This document shows positions 19,119 through 28,392 of a DNA stretch of 64,000 nucleotides, one piece after another. Within the stretch, counting starts at the first letter, position 1; each line of letters starts with the position of its first letter. Location: assembly GCA_018268055.1 (NCBI GenBank), contig JAFDXF010000041.1, positions 1-64,000 on the forward strand, given 5' to 3'. Both the position numbers and the translations under genes were made by a program. The DNA comes from Bacteroidota bacterium (GTDB lineage Bacteria; Bacteroidota; Bacteroidia; Chitinophagales; Chitinophagaceae). Below the pieces are notes generated by a model that worked only from the letters and a program-made list of their open reading frames with translations, ran no database searches and was not told the origin of the DNA.

Positions 19119-22100
19119 TTAAGCAATAGCTGATTTTTCTGCAAATACAAAACGGTGCATTTGCTTTAAAAAGCGATAGATGTCTTCCATGGATTGCATG
19201 TTCTCTCCAATCAACATAAATAAACGACCTGTCTGTTTAAGTTTTCCTTTATTGCTTTCTGTTTGTAGGAAACGTATGATTTTATCAAAGGTGACTGATT
19301 CATAATAAGGTGAATCTGGCCGATTGATGAAGAAGCAACGCAATGTATTATCTTTCAGACTCATTTTTTCAAAGCCTAATTCAATGGCTAATTTGCGGAT
19401 GCGTACGGTTTCAAATAAATCAATAACGGGTTGAGGGATAGGGCCAAAACGATCTTCTATTTCTTTGATCATTGCTTGCAATGCTTCTTCGTTTTCACAA
19501 TTATCCAATCGTTGGTATAGAGATAATCGTTCAGTGATGCTTTCTACATAATCATCCGGAATTAAAATTTCCAAGTCGGTGTCGATCGTACAATCGTGTA
19601 CAAAATCATCTTGCTTTGCAATTTCTTCTTTGAAGAGCTCTTTAAAGTCGCTGCGTTTTAATTCACGAATGGCTTCATCTAATATTTTTTGATAAGTTTC
19701 AAAACCGATATCAGCTATAAAACCGCTTTGCTGTCCGCCCAATAAATCGCCTGCACCACGTATATCTAAATCACGCATTGCAATTTGAAAACCACTGCCA
19801 AGTTCACTATGCTGTTCTAATATTTGTAATCTTTTACGCGAATCATCAGGTAGTGTACTCATGGGCGGCGCTAATAAATAACAGAATGCTTTTTTATTGC
19901 TTCTTCCCACACGACCTCTTAACTGGTGCAAATCACTCAAGCCAAATTGATGTGCATTGTTGATGATGATGGTGTTTACATTCGGAATATCCACACCGCT
20001 TTCTACAATGTTGGTACAAACTAATACATCATATCTTTTATCAATGAAATCTAAAATTCTTTCTTCCAAGTCATTGCCATCCATCTGCCCGTGTGCATAG
20101 CCGATACTCAGATCGGGGCATAGCGCTTGAATGATAGTAGCCATTTCTGCAAGACCTGCAATGCGATTGTAAATAAAAAACACCTGACCGCCTCGTTCCG
20201 TTTCAAAATAAATAGCATCACGAATAAAATCTTCGTTATAAACCTGCACTTCTGTTTGAATTGGTTGTCTGTTTGGCGGCGGAGTATTGATGATGCTTAA
20301 ATCTCTTGCGCCCATCAATGAAAACTGAAGCGTTCTGGGAATAGGAGTGGCTGTGAGTGTGAGACTGTCGATTGCTGTACGCAATGTTTTAATCTTTTCT
20401 TTATGGCCAACGCCAAATTTTTGTTCTTCATCTACTACCAATAAGCCAAGGTTTTTAAATCTTACATCTTTACTTAATAAAGCATGAGTGCCTATGATGA
20501 TATCGATTTTTCCTTCTTCTAATTTTTGTAAGGTTTCTTTTTTTTCTTTTGATGTTTTAAAGCGATTGATAAAGTCGACCGTTACCGGAAAATCTTTTAA
20601 ACGGTCTTTAAAAGTTTTGTAATGTTGAAATGCCAAAATAGTGGTAGGCACTAATACAGCAGCTTGTCTTCCATCCACACAAGTTTTGAATGCAGCACGT
20701 ATAGCAATTTCTGTTTTACCAAAACCAACATCACCGCAAACAAGCCGATCCATCGGAGCAGCGGATTCCATGTCTTTCTTTACATCAGCCGAAGCCTTTG
20801 CCTGATCCGGCGTGTCTTCATAAATAAATGAAGCCTCCAATTCTGTTTGCATATAATTGTCCGGCGTATGTGCAAATCCTTGTTGCGCTTTTCTTTTCGC
20901 ATACAATTTTATCAAATCAAACGCAACTTCTTTAACCTTGGTTTTGGTTTTTTCTTTTAGTTTATTCCAAACATCGCTGCCGAGTTTGTTAATCTTTGGA
21001 ACAGTGCCATCTTTGCCTGTAAATTTTGCAATCTTATGCAAGCTGTTGATGTTGACATATAGAATATCCGTGTCTTTATAAATCAGTCGTACAGCTTCCT
21101 GCATTTTCCCGTTTACTTCTATTTTTTGCAAGCCGCTGAATACACCTACTCCATGATCGATATGTGTAACAAAATCTCCCGGTTGCAATTCTTGCAAAGT
21201 GCGCAGTGTGAGCGCTTTATTTTTATTATATGCTTGCTTTACCTTGTACTTATGATAGCGTTGAAAAATTTGATGGTCGGTGTAGCAAACAATTTTCAGG
21301 TCTTCGTCTATAAAGCCTTCGTGGATAGAAATAGAAACCGGATTGAAAACGATAGCCGCTTTCATATCATCAAAAATGCTTTGTAATCGCTCTAACTGTC
21401 GTGGGTTTTCGGCAAAAATGTATAATTCATATCCTGCACCTTCATTAGCTTTTAAATCTTTGATCAGAAAGTCAAATTGACGATTGAATGAAGGTTGTTC
21501 TTTAGTGTTGAATTGAATGGTAAGCGTTAAAGGAAAAGAAGGAGTAGCAAACCCAAAACTTACAATATGGCGTTTTGATATTTTGGCCTCAAATTCTTCA
21601 GCGGTGATGAAATCATTGATGTCGGCTTCCTTTTTTTGATTGGAATCATCATCTTCTTTTAGTAAAGCTTTTGATCGTTTGATGTTTTGTTCACCCTGCT
21701 GAAGGGCAAGTTCTTTTTGGTGTTTTTTATAATTCAAAAAAACATTCAATTCTGCTTCATCATCAGCAAGCTGTTCTTTGCATAGGTCATAATCTTGTAA
21801 CCACACAATAGTATTTTCGGGCAAGAAGTCAAACAGTGCTACACGTTCTTCATTCTTAAATTGTGTGTCCACATTGGGAATGATGCTGAGCTGTAAAAGT
21901 TTCCGTTCGCTTAGTTGCGTTTCAGGATCGACAATCCGGATGGAGTCCACTTCGTTTCCGAATAATTCAAGGCGATAAGGTTTTTCATTTCCGTAGGAAT
22001 AAATATCCAGAATACCGCCACGCATGGCAAACTGCCCCGGTTCGTAAACGAAGTCGGTACGTTCAAATCCATAATCAGCGAGTTTTAAAAGCAATGCACC

Positions 22101-22595
22101 GGTGTCTAATGTATCGCCTGTTTTTATATGAATGATATTGGAAGAAAGTGTAGATGGTAAAACCACTTTTTCAAACAGTGCCTCGGGATAGCTGACAATG
22201 ATTTTTTTATTTCCACCCTGTGCCAGTTTTGTTAAGGCTTCTGTGCGCAGCATTACGTGCGAAGAATTCAAGAGCTCAAAATTCTTCCTTGTTTTGAATG
22301 ACGAAGGAAAATAAAAAATATCCAGAGCATTGGTTATATTTTCTAAAGTGTTATGAAAATAAGCAGCTTCTTCGGCATCATTCAGAATTATTAAATGATT
22401 TTGCTTGGTTAATGATGGATGAGCAAATGCTGCTGCTACTACAAACTGAGAAGCACTGCCTCGAAGATTTTCTACATGTATTTTTTCAGAGTTATTGGAA
22501 CTGTTTTCGGTATTAATGGGCAATGAAAGCCTGTCCGCCAATTGAAAAAAGCGGGGAGTGTTTTGAAACCGTAACAACAAATCCTGCACACTCAT
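19119..22595 (-). CDS. mfd: Mfd, transcription-repair coupling factor
   Basis: At 1158 residues it matches the full length of Mfd, the ATP-dependent translocase that removes stalled RNA polymerase and recruits UvrA. The N-terminal part is UvrB-like (FVYEPGQFAMRGGILDIYSYGNEKPYRLELFGNEVDSIR). The RNA-polymerase interaction domain is at ~485-560 (LQELQPGDFVTHIDHGVGVF). The helicase core has Walker A GDVGFGKTE (~620), DEEQ (~723) and TATPIPRTLQFSL; motif VI is QLRGRVGRS. The TRG motif and C-terminal UvrA-masking domain follow. ATG 22595 is the natural start, and a TATCTTTG box ends 8 nt before it, suggesting a leaderless or nearly leaderless mRNA. Confidence 0.97.
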   Translation of the reverse strand: MSVQDLLLRFQNTPRFFQLADRLSLPINTENSSNNSEKIHVENLRGSASQFVVAAAFAHPSLTKQNHLIILNDAEEAAYFHNTLENITNALDIFYFPSSFKTRKNFELLNSSHVMLRTEALTKLAQGGNKKIIVSYPEALFEKVVLPSTLSSNIIHIKTGDTLDTGALLLKLADYGFERTDFVYEPGQFAMRGGILDIYSYGNEKPYRLELFGNEVDSIRIVDPETQLSERKLLQLSIIPNVDTQFKNEERVALFDFLPENTIVWLQDYDLCKEQLADDEAELNVFLNYKKHQKELALQQGEQNIKRSKALLKEDDDSNQKKEADINDFITAEEFEAKISKRHIVSFGFATPSFPLTLTIQFNTKEQPSFNRQFDFLIKDLKANEGAGYELYIFAENPRQLERLQSIFDDMKAAIVFNPVSISIHEGFIDEDLKIVCYTDHQIFQRYHKYKVKQAYNKNKALTLRTLQELQPGDFVTHIDHGVGVFSGLQKIEVNGKMQEAVRLIYKDTDILYVNINSLHKIAKFTGKDGTVPKINKLGSDVWNKLKEKTKTKVKEVAFDLIKLYAKRKAQQGFAHTPDNYMQTELEASFIYEDTPDQAKASADVKKDMESAAPMDRLVCGDVGFGKTEIAIRAAFKTCVDGRQAAVLVPTTILAFQHYKTFKDRLKDFPVTVDFINRFKTSKEKKETLQKLEEGKIDIIIGTHALLSKDVRFKNLGLLVVDEEQKFGVGHKEKIKTLRTAIDSLTLTATPIPRTLQFSLMGARDLSIINTPPPNRQPIQTEVQVYNEDFIRDAIYFETERGGQVFFIYNRIAGLAEMATIIQALCPDLSIGYAHGQMDGNDLEERILDFIDKRYDVLVCTNIVESGVDIPNVNTIIINNAHQFGLSDLHQLRGRVGRSNKKAFCYLLAPPMSTLPDDSRKRLQILEQHSELGSGFQIAMRDLDIRGAGDLLGGQQSGFIADIGFETYQKILDEAIRELKRSDFKELFKEEIAKQDDFVHDCTIDTDLEILIPDDYVESITERLSLYQRLDNCENEEALQAMIKEIEDRFGPIPQPVIDLFETVRIRKLAIELGFEKMSLKDNTLRCFFINRPDSPYYESVTFDKIIRFLQTESNKGKLKQTGRLFMLIGENMQSMEDIYRFLKQMHRFVFAEKSAIA

Positions 22596-22603
22596 GTAGC
22601 TTG

Positions 22604-22611
22604 CAAAGATA
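22604..22611 (-). promoter_or_regulatory. putative -7 promoter box (TATCTTTG) for mfd
   Basis: Perfect TAnnTTTG match with only 8 nt between the box and the mfd ATG. If used, transcription would start within a few nucleotides of the start codon. Confidence 0.45.
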
Positions 22612-22745
22612 TGGACTGTGTAGGAATGTGAGATAGAATGTAGCAGTACGCTGACTCTATGTATCTTTAACCGTTGAAAGTTTAATATTTCATTTAGAAA
22701 AAATATAACCTTTCTTGCATCTGTAAGATATTAAAATAAAGACAA

Positions 22746-23231
22746 ATGAAAATCCGCCTTCTTTTATCATTTATGACTTTGAGCCTGCTGGCTTGCACAC
22801 AACCTAAAATGAAAATTTATGGTTATGTACAACACTTTACTCCGGGCAATATTCCTGTAAATGATGAGGGAGAACCAATGAAGTATCCAACGGTCAACTA
22901 TTTTATTTACATTACATCAGATTCTGTAGATAAAGTAAAGGCCTCAGAAATATGGGTAGCAGGACAATGGTTTAAAGTAACAGGACAAAATGCAGTCACT
23001 ACACCTATTACTGTTACCTATCCTGTCGAAAAAACATTGGTAGCTGCTACTAATAAAAAAACAGTGCAGTTGAATATTGATGTTGCACAAAATCCTGCTA
23101 TTGCTTCTTCAGTCAAATTAGAGAAACTAATGAAGAGTAATGAATTGATTATCGGCTATTGGTGGAATGGTAAAAAATGCTATGCTACATTGAAAAAACT
23201 AATTCAATTACCACCTTTTGAAGGTATCTGA
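22746..23231 (+). CDS. putative lipoprotein, 161 residues
   Basis: A lipoprotein signal is clear: KIRLLLSFMTLSLLAC with lipobox LLAC and acceptor Cys17. The mature protein (~145 residues) is predicted beta-rich (IYGYVQHFTPGNIP, VNYFIYITSD, SEIWVAGQWFKVTG) without known catalytic motifs. I do not recognise the family. It is divergent from mfd and precedes the ferredoxin reductase-like gene by 64 nt, so it could be the first gene of that transcript. It probably sits in the periplasmic leaflet or outer membrane. Confidence 0.8.
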   Translation: MKIRLLLSFMTLSLLACTQPKMKIYGYVQHFTPGNIPVNDEGEPMKYPTVNYFIYITSDSVDKVKASEIWVAGQWFKVTGQNAVTTPITVTYPVEKTLVAATNKKTVQLNIDVAQNPAIASSVKLEKLMKSNELIIGYWWNGKKCYATLKKLIQLPPFEGI

Positions 23232-23295
23232 TAAATTCCTCAATGTATAAACGCCTCGCATTTATTCAATTGTAACTTGCACAAAATTTTACAAC

Positions 23296-24015
23296 ATGGC
23301 TTTATTACCTTGGTTGAAAGGAAAGGTTGTCAGAATAGAAAAGGAAACAGATTTTACTCATCGGTTTTGGGTTGAAGTACAAGATTTAGCGGAATTTGAC
23401 TTTAAACCCGGTCAGTTTGTTACGCTCGACTTACCGATTGACCCAAAACCAACCAGAAGATTACGCAGTTATTCAATAGCTTCCTGGCCGGATGGAACAA
23501 ATGTTTTTGAATTAGTGATTGTACTAAATCAAACAGGTGCAGGCACACAATATATTTTTAATGAAATAAAAGTTGGTTCAGAACTAACCTTTCGCGGGCC
23601 GCAAGGCGTTTTTGTTCTACCGGAAAAGTTAGAAAAAGATATTTTTTTGATATGCACCGGAACAGGTGTGGCCCCTTTTAGAAGTATGGTACATCATATT
23701 TTCAATAGAAACATTGCTCATAAAAATATCTACCTCATTTTTGGTACACGTACCCAGCAAGATATGCTGTATCATCAGGAATTAACAGAGCTACAAAATA
23801 AATTAACCGGCTTCTATTATTTGCCTACACTTTCTCGTGAACAATGGGATGGCAGAACGGGCTATGTACACGGCGTATATGAAGAGCTATGCAAAGATCG
23901 TCCGGATGCACATTTTTATCTATGCGGATGGAAAAACATGATAGATGATGCACGAAAAAATATTCAGGAAATGGGTTATGATAGAAAGGCAATCAACTCA
24001 GAATTGTATGGATAA
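23296..24015 (+). CDS. ferredoxin-NADP(+) reductase-like FAD-binding oxidoreductase
   Basis: This 239-residue flavoprotein has an FAD-binding beta-barrel (FDFKPGQFVTLDLP; R57-S58-Y59-S60 in RRLRSYSIAS, the FAD motif) and an NAD(P)-binding half (LICTGTGVAPFRSMVHHI at ~119-136, YLIFGTRTQQDMLY, FYLCGWKNMIDDARK). Size and motifs match single-domain ferredoxin/flavodoxin-NADP reductases; there is no fused 2Fe-2S domain. It should shuttle electrons between NAD(P)H and a small carrier. Its position 165 nt before nuoA is notable because the nuo operon lacks nuoEFG; the reductase might supply reduced ferredoxin to complex I. That link is inference, and a general Fpr-type role is equally possible. Confidence 0.88.
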   Translation: MALLPWLKGKVVRIEKETDFTHRFWVEVQDLAEFDFKPGQFVTLDLPIDPKPTRRLRSYSIASWPDGTNVFELVIVLNQTGAGTQYIFNEIKVGSELTFRGPQGVFVLPEKLEKDIFLICTGTGVAPFRSMVHHIFNRNIAHKNIYLIFGTRTQQDMLYHQELTELQNKLTGFYYLPTLSREQWDGRTGYVHGVYEELCKDRPDAHFYLCGWKNMIDDARKNIQEMGYDRKAINSELYG

Positions 24016-24180
24016 GTATTAAATGATAGATTTTTATTCCTAATTAGTATTGACAGTTTCATCTCAGGTCTAAATAATTATTGACCAAAATTTTCCAAGC
24101 AAATTTTCTTTCTGAAATTATTGCTCCCGCACACACTTTGAATAGTGTTCCTGCTGTATATTCGTCCAAACTGATAACTT

Positions 24181-24531
24181 ATGGGTGCATCATCACTCAT
24201 TGTATTGATTATTGCCGCCATTGCCTTCTCGGGCATTGCTATTCTCATATCCAAATTAGTATTAAAAGCTACTGTAAATAAACAGAAAGGCGAACCTTAT
24301 GAATGTGGTGTGCCTACACAGGGCAAAACTTGGGTACAGTTGAATGTGGGCTATTATTTATTTGCTTTAGTGTTCCTGATTTTTGATGTGGAGTTGGTTT
24401 TTCTTTATCCATGGGCTGTAGTGGCCAAAAGTATCGGATGGATTGCACTTGTTGAAATAGTGATTTTCTTTTTTATACTCTTTATCGGGTTTTTATATGC
24501 ACATAAAAAAGGGGCGTTGAAGTGGATGTAA
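24181..24531 (+). CDS. nuoA: NuoA, NADH-quinone oxidoreductase subunit A
   Basis: A 116-residue membrane subunit with three predicted transmembrane helices (SSLIVLIIAAIAFSGIAILI, YYLFALVFLIFDVELVFLYP, IVIFFFILFIGFLYA). The loop signature KGEPYECGVP and the acidic helix FDVELVFLYPWA are diagnostic. It opens an operon nuoABCDHIJKLMN. It contributes to the quinone-chamber/proton channel region next to NuoH and NuoJ. Confidence 0.96.
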   Translation: MGASSLIVLIIAAIAFSGIAILISKLVLKATVNKQKGEPYECGVPTQGKTWVQLNVGYYLFALVFLIFDVELVFLYPWAVVAKSIGWIALVEIVIFFFILFIGFLYAHKKGALKWM

Positions 24532-24569
24532 GTTTATGGTATAATAAAATCTGAAACAGAAATTTTCAA

Positions 24570-25154
24570 ATGGCACAAAAGATAAAAATTATTGAAGACG
24601 GATTGATAATGCCTCAGCAACCGGAGCATTTGAAAGATACTTTTCCCGGTGAACTGCATCCGCTTCCGGGTGGTGGTATTACAGTGAGTAAGTTGGATGT
24701 ATTGCTCAATTGGGCAAGGGCAAATTCGCTATGGCCACTCACATTTGCTACAAGCTGTTGTGGTATAGAAATGATGTCCACCGCTTCGGCAAAATATGAT
24801 TTTTCAAGATTTGGTTTTGAAGTAGCAAGAGCTACACCGCGACAAGCAGATGTAATTATTATAGCCGGAACAATCGTAAACAAAATGGCGCCTGTACTGA
24901 AACGATTGTACGATCAAATGGCCGATCCGAAATATGTAGTGGCTATGGGCGCTTGTGCAATTAGCGGTGGCCCGTTTTTTTATAATACTTATTCGGTAGT
25001 GAAAGGGGCCGATCATATCATCCCTGTGGATGTATATGTAGCCGGATGCCCGCCGAGGCCTGAGGCATTATTACACGCATTAATCACATTGCAAGAAAAA
25101 ATAAAAGCAGGAATGACACGTGAACAAATACGTGCCGAAAAAAATGCAGGATGA
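24570..25154 (+). CDS. nuoB: NuoB, NADH-quinone oxidoreductase subunit B (N2 cluster)
   Basis: The 194-residue protein carries the terminal 4Fe-4S cluster N2 that reduces quinone. Ligands are Cys63 and Cys64 (TSCCGIEM), Cys129 (MGACAISGG) and Cys160 ([10 protein letters not shown]). The N-terminal ~40 residues are longer than the minimal core. The sequence ACAISGGPF differs from the ACANSGGMF type common in 14-subunit enzymes, which may be a subfamily feature. Its stop overlaps the nuoC start by 4 nt (ATGA), indicating translational coupling. Confidence 0.96.
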   Translation: MAQKIKIIEDGLIMPQQPEHLKDTFPGELHPLPGGGITVSKLDVLLNWARANSLWPLTFATSCCGIEMMSTASAKYDFSRFGFEVARATPRQADVIIIAGTIVNKMAPVLKRLYDQMADPKYVVAMGACAISGGPFFYNTYSVVKGADHIIPVDVYVAGCPPRPEALLHALITLQEKIKAGMTREQIRAEKNAG

Positions 25155-25609
25155 CAAAGGAAGAATTAAAATTGAATATAACCGAGTGGTCGCCTGCTTC
25201 GACTTTTGATGAAGCAGGTCAATGGCTTAATATTAATGTTGAGGCCAATGAATTTTTGCCATTCATGCAGCAGTTGCGACATAGTGAAGCATTGTGTTTT
25301 GATTATTTATTCTGTCTTACCTGTGTAGATTGGAAAACACACCTTACAATGGTTTATCATCTGAGTTCCACAAAGTTTCGGCACAATGTAGTAGTGAAAG
25401 TAAAATTGGATAGAAGTAAACCTGAAATAGAAACAGTAGCTCATATCTGGCGCACAGCAGAATTTCATGAAAGAGAAGTATATGAAATGTTTGGTGTTCA
25501 TTTTTTAAATCATCCGGATTTGAGATTATTAATTCTACCGGAAGGGTGGGAAGGAAAAAATCCGCTGCGCAAAGATTTTGAAGATCCGATAAATATGATA
25601 AAACTATAA
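25151..25609 (+). CDS. nuoC: NuoC, NADH-quinone oxidoreductase subunit C
   Basis: The 152-residue peripheral-arm subunit (30-kDa family) packs against NuoD. Signatures are [18 protein letters not shown] and the family motif [24 protein letters not shown], followed by a PLRKDF segment. It starts inside the end of nuoB. The nuoD frame follows in the same phase, separated only by one TAA and three codons, as if a NuoCD fusion had been split, or as if the two genes were about to fuse. Confidence 0.95.
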   Translation: MTKEELKLNITEWSPASTFDEAGQWLNINVEANEFLPFMQQLRHSEALCFDYLFCLTCVDWKTHLTMVYHLSSTKFRHNVVVKVKLDRSKPEIETVAHIWRTAEFHEREVYEMFGVHFLNHPDLRLLILPEGWEGKNPLRKDFEDPINMIKL

Positions 25610-25618
25610 AAGAGAAAA

Positions 25619-26752
25619 TTGTACAGAGAAACTGAAATAATAAAAGATTTTTCTACTGATGGCAACGGTGATATGATTATCAACGTGGGCCCGCAGCATC
25701 CTGCTACTCATGGTGTATTGCATTTGGTCATTACACTAAATGGCGAAACGATTAAAAAGATAGAGCCGCATCTGGGATACATTCATCGCTCGATTGAGAA
25801 AATGTGTGAGAGTCTTACATTTCGTCAGTTTATTTATGTTACGAGTAGAATGGATTATTTATCGGCACATATCAATAATCATGCTTGTGTCTTGTGTGTG
25901 GAGCAAGGAATGGAAGTAGAAATACCGCCACGTGCACAAGTTATTAGAGTACTGATGGATGAACTGACTCGTATTGCTTCACACGAACTATGGTGGGGCG
26001 CTATGGCGATGGACTTAGGCGCATTCACACCATTCTTTCATGCTTTCAGAGAAAGAGAAGCGATTAATGATATCATGGAAGAAACCTGTGGAGCAAGATT
26101 AACCATGAACTACAATGTGCCGGGAGGTGTGGTCAACGATTTGCACCCAAATTTCCAAAAAAGAGTAAAAGAATTTTTAGAACTATATAAAAGAAAGGTT
26201 CACGAATATGATGAACTACTGACGGAGAATGTAATTTTTATCAATAGAATGAAAGGCGTAGGTGTGCTTAGTGCAGCAGATGCTATTTCTTATGGATGCA
26301 GCGGCCCGGTGGCGAGAGGAAGCGGCGTAAGCTGTGATGTGCGAAAAATTTATCCGTATGAAATCTATGATCAATTAGCATTTGATGAAGTTTTAGAAAC
26401 AGATGGCGATTCATTGGCAAGGTATAAAGTGAGAGTTAAAGAAATGAATCAATCTATAAAAATTATTGAGCAATTGATTGACAATATTCCCGAAGGAGAT
26501 TTTGTAGCCAAAACAAAAAATGTATTGAAACTTCCCAAAGGAGAATATTATCAAAGAGTGGAAACGGCACGTGGTGAATTAGGTGTTTATATTATTAGCG
26601 AAGGAAGTACGATGCCTTATAGAATAAAATTCAGATCACCCGGATTTTCAAATCTGAGTGTGTTAGATAAAATTGCACGTGGTGGTAAGATAGCCGATTT
26701 GATTGCGATGATGGGAACATTGGACTTAGTTATTCCGGATATTGATCGTTAA
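25619..26752 (+). CDS. nuoD: NuoD, NADH-quinone oxidoreductase subunit D
   Basis: The 377-residue 49-kDa-type subunit forms the quinone-binding pocket with NuoB. Visible signatures are GPQHPATHGVLHLVITLNGE, LGYIHRSIEKMCE, MDYLSAHINNHACVLCVE and the conserved C-terminal RIKFRSPGFSNLSVLDKI. No ATG lies near the family N terminus; the best start is TTG 25619 (22 residues before GPQHP), preceded by purine-rich AGAGAAAA. The first ATG gives a protein lacking most of this extension. The frame is shared with nuoC, from which it is separated by a single TAA. The next gene is nuoH, 23 nt later; nuoE, nuoF and nuoG are absent from their usual position. Confidence 0.94.
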   Translation: MYRETEIIKDFSTDGNGDMIINVGPQHPATHGVLHLVITLNGETIKKIEPHLGYIHRSIEKMCESLTFRQFIYVTSRMDYLSAHINNHACVLCVEQGMEVEIPPRAQVIRVLMDELTRIASHELWWGAMAMDLGAFTPFFHAFREREAINDIMEETCGARLTMNYNVPGGVVNDLHPNFQKRVKEFLELYKRKVHEYDELLTENVIFINRMKGVGVLSAADAISYGCSGPVARGSGVSCDVRKIYPYEIYDQLAFDEVLETDGDSLARYKVRVKEMNQSIKIIEQLIDNIPEGDFVAKTKNVLKLPKGEYYQRVETARGELGVYIISEGSTMPYRIKFRSPGFSNLSVLDKIARGGKIADLIAMMGTLDLVIPDIDR

Positions 26753-26775
26753 AAAATTAGTAGTATAAAAAACTT

Positions 26776-27852
26776 ATGTGGAGCTTTTCAGAAATAGCAA
26801 ACAATCTTCATCAATGGCTCACCGGTCAGTTTAATGATACGTGGACATTGATCATTGAAATGGTTTTAGCCGGATTGGCCGTAATCAGTTTGTTTGCTGT
26901 TTTGGGTTTAGTATTAGTACTGATGGAAAGAAAAGTTTCTGCATGGATGCAAGTACGTTTAGGCCCCAATCGTGTAGGCCCAAAAGGAATGTTTCAAACA
27001 TTGGCCGATACAGTCAAACTGATGATTAAGGAAGGTGTAACACCTGCTAATGCAGATAAATTGATGTTTAATTTGGCACCATTTCTTGCCATCATTGTAG
27101 CGATGTTGTTATTGGCACCGATTGCTTTTGCATTGAATTTTCAACTGTGGGATATCAATATTGGTATATTTTATATAGCGGCGATTTCATCACTGTCTGT
27201 TATTAGTATATTGATGGCAGGGTGGGCAAGTAATAATAAATATTCTTTGCTTGGTGCGATACGTAGTGGCGCACAAATGGTGAGCTATGAATTATCTGCC
27301 GGTCTTTCTATATTAACCATTGTAGTATTGGTAGGTGATTTAAAAATTTCAAGCATTGTTGCTTCACAAGCAAATGGGTGGTGGATATTCAAGGGACATA
27401 TTCCGGTGATCATTGCATTTCTTACATTCATTGTAGCTGCTACGGCAGAAACAAACAGAGCGCCTTTTGATATGGCAGAAGCAGAAAGTGAATTAACAGC
27501 GGGCTTTCATACCGAATATTCGGGAATGAAGTTTGCACTTTTCTTTTTAGCCGAGTATGTCAATGTATTTATTGTATGCTCTATTGGCGCTATCTTATTT
27601 TTAGGAGGGCCAATGCCATTGCATATTGGAAACTGGGAAGGTTTTAATCATGTAATGGATTACATTCCTTCGAGTGTTTGGTTTTTCGGTAAAACATTTT
27701 TTCTGATATTTTTGATAATGTGGGTACGTTGGACATTTCCGCGGTTGCGGATTGACCAATTGTTGAATTTAGAATGGAAATATTTATTACCCATTAGTAT
27801 GATTAATTTATTATTAGTAACTGCCATAGCTATTTTAAAATGGCATTTTTAA
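26776..27852 (+). CDS. nuoH: NuoH, NADH-quinone oxidoreductase subunit H
   Basis: A 358-residue membrane protein (ND1 family) with about eight transmembrane helices that links the quinone chamber to the proton-pumping arm. Family signatures are LMERKVSAWMQVRLGPNRVGPKG and AETNRAPFDMAEAESELTAGFHTEYSGMKFALFFLAEY, which carry the acidic residues of the E-channel. Length is normal. It follows nuoD directly. Confidence 0.97.
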   Translation: MWSFSEIANNLHQWLTGQFNDTWTLIIEMVLAGLAVISLFAVLGLVLVLMERKVSAWMQVRLGPNRVGPKGMFQTLADTVKLMIKEGVTPANADKLMFNLAPFLAIIVAMLLLAPIAFALNFQLWDINIGIFYIAAISSLSVISILMAGWASNNKYSLLGAIRSGAQMVSYELSAGLSILTIVVLVGDLKISSIVASQANGWWIFKGHIPVIIAFLTFIVAATAETNRAPFDMAEAESELTAGFHTEYSGMKFALFFLAEYVNVFIVCSIGAILFLGGPMPLHIGNWEGFNHVMDYIPSSVWFFGKTFFLIFLIMWVRWTFPRLRIDQLLNLEWKYLLPISMINLLLVTAIAILKWHF

Positions 27853-27884
27853 AATAAATGATTCATTCATAAAACGTAAATGTT

Positions 27885-28361
27885 ATGAGTGTAAAAAAAT
27901 ATATTGGTGATGCATGGAAAGGTGCTGCCTCTTTGCTAAAAGGGATGAGGCGGACAGGCTATTATTTTACACATCATAAAGAAATAATCACACAACAGTA
28001 TCCTGATAATCGCAATGAATTGGATTTGCCCGAACGATTTAAAGGGGAAGTGGTGATGCCACATAATGAAAATAATGAGCATCGCTGCACCGGTTGTCAG
28101 GTTTGTGAATTAGTTTGCCCTAATGGTTCTATAAAAGTTATTTTCAAAAACGATCTGATGCCGGATGGCAAAAAGAAAAAAGCAATTGATAAATTAGTCT
28201 ATCATTTAGATATGTGTACGATGTGTAATTTGTGTGTGGAGAATTGCCCTTCCGATGCGATCAAAATGGCACAAACATTTGAACATAGTGTATTTGATAG
28301 AAACAAATTGAAAAAAGTGTTGAATAAGCCTGATTCAAAGATTATGGACGGTGTAGAATAA
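27885..28361 (+). CDS. nuoI: NuoI, NADH-quinone oxidoreductase subunit I (2 x 4Fe-4S)
   Basis: The 158-residue protein holds two 4Fe-4S clusters (N6a/N6b) relaying electrons to NuoB. The first set is Cys68, Cys71, Cys74, Cys78 (CTGCQVCELVCP); the second is Cys111, Cys114, Cys117, Cys121 (CTMCNLCVENCP). In an enzyme without NuoE/F/G this subunit would be the entry point for electrons, for instance from ferredoxin. The N-terminal ~65 residues are basic and amphipathic, with no extra iron-sulfur motif. All eight cluster ligands are present. Confidence 0.95.
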   Translation: MSVKKYIGDAWKGAASLLKGMRRTGYYFTHHKEIITQQYPDNRNELDLPERFKGEVVMPHNENNEHRCTGCQVCELVCPNGSIKVIFKNDLMPDGKKKKAIDKLVYHLDMCTMCNLCVENCPSDAIKMAQTFEHSVFDRNKLKKVLNKPDSKIMDGVE

Positions 28362-28392
28362 TAACTTGGAAAACGAAAACTGAAAGAAAGGA

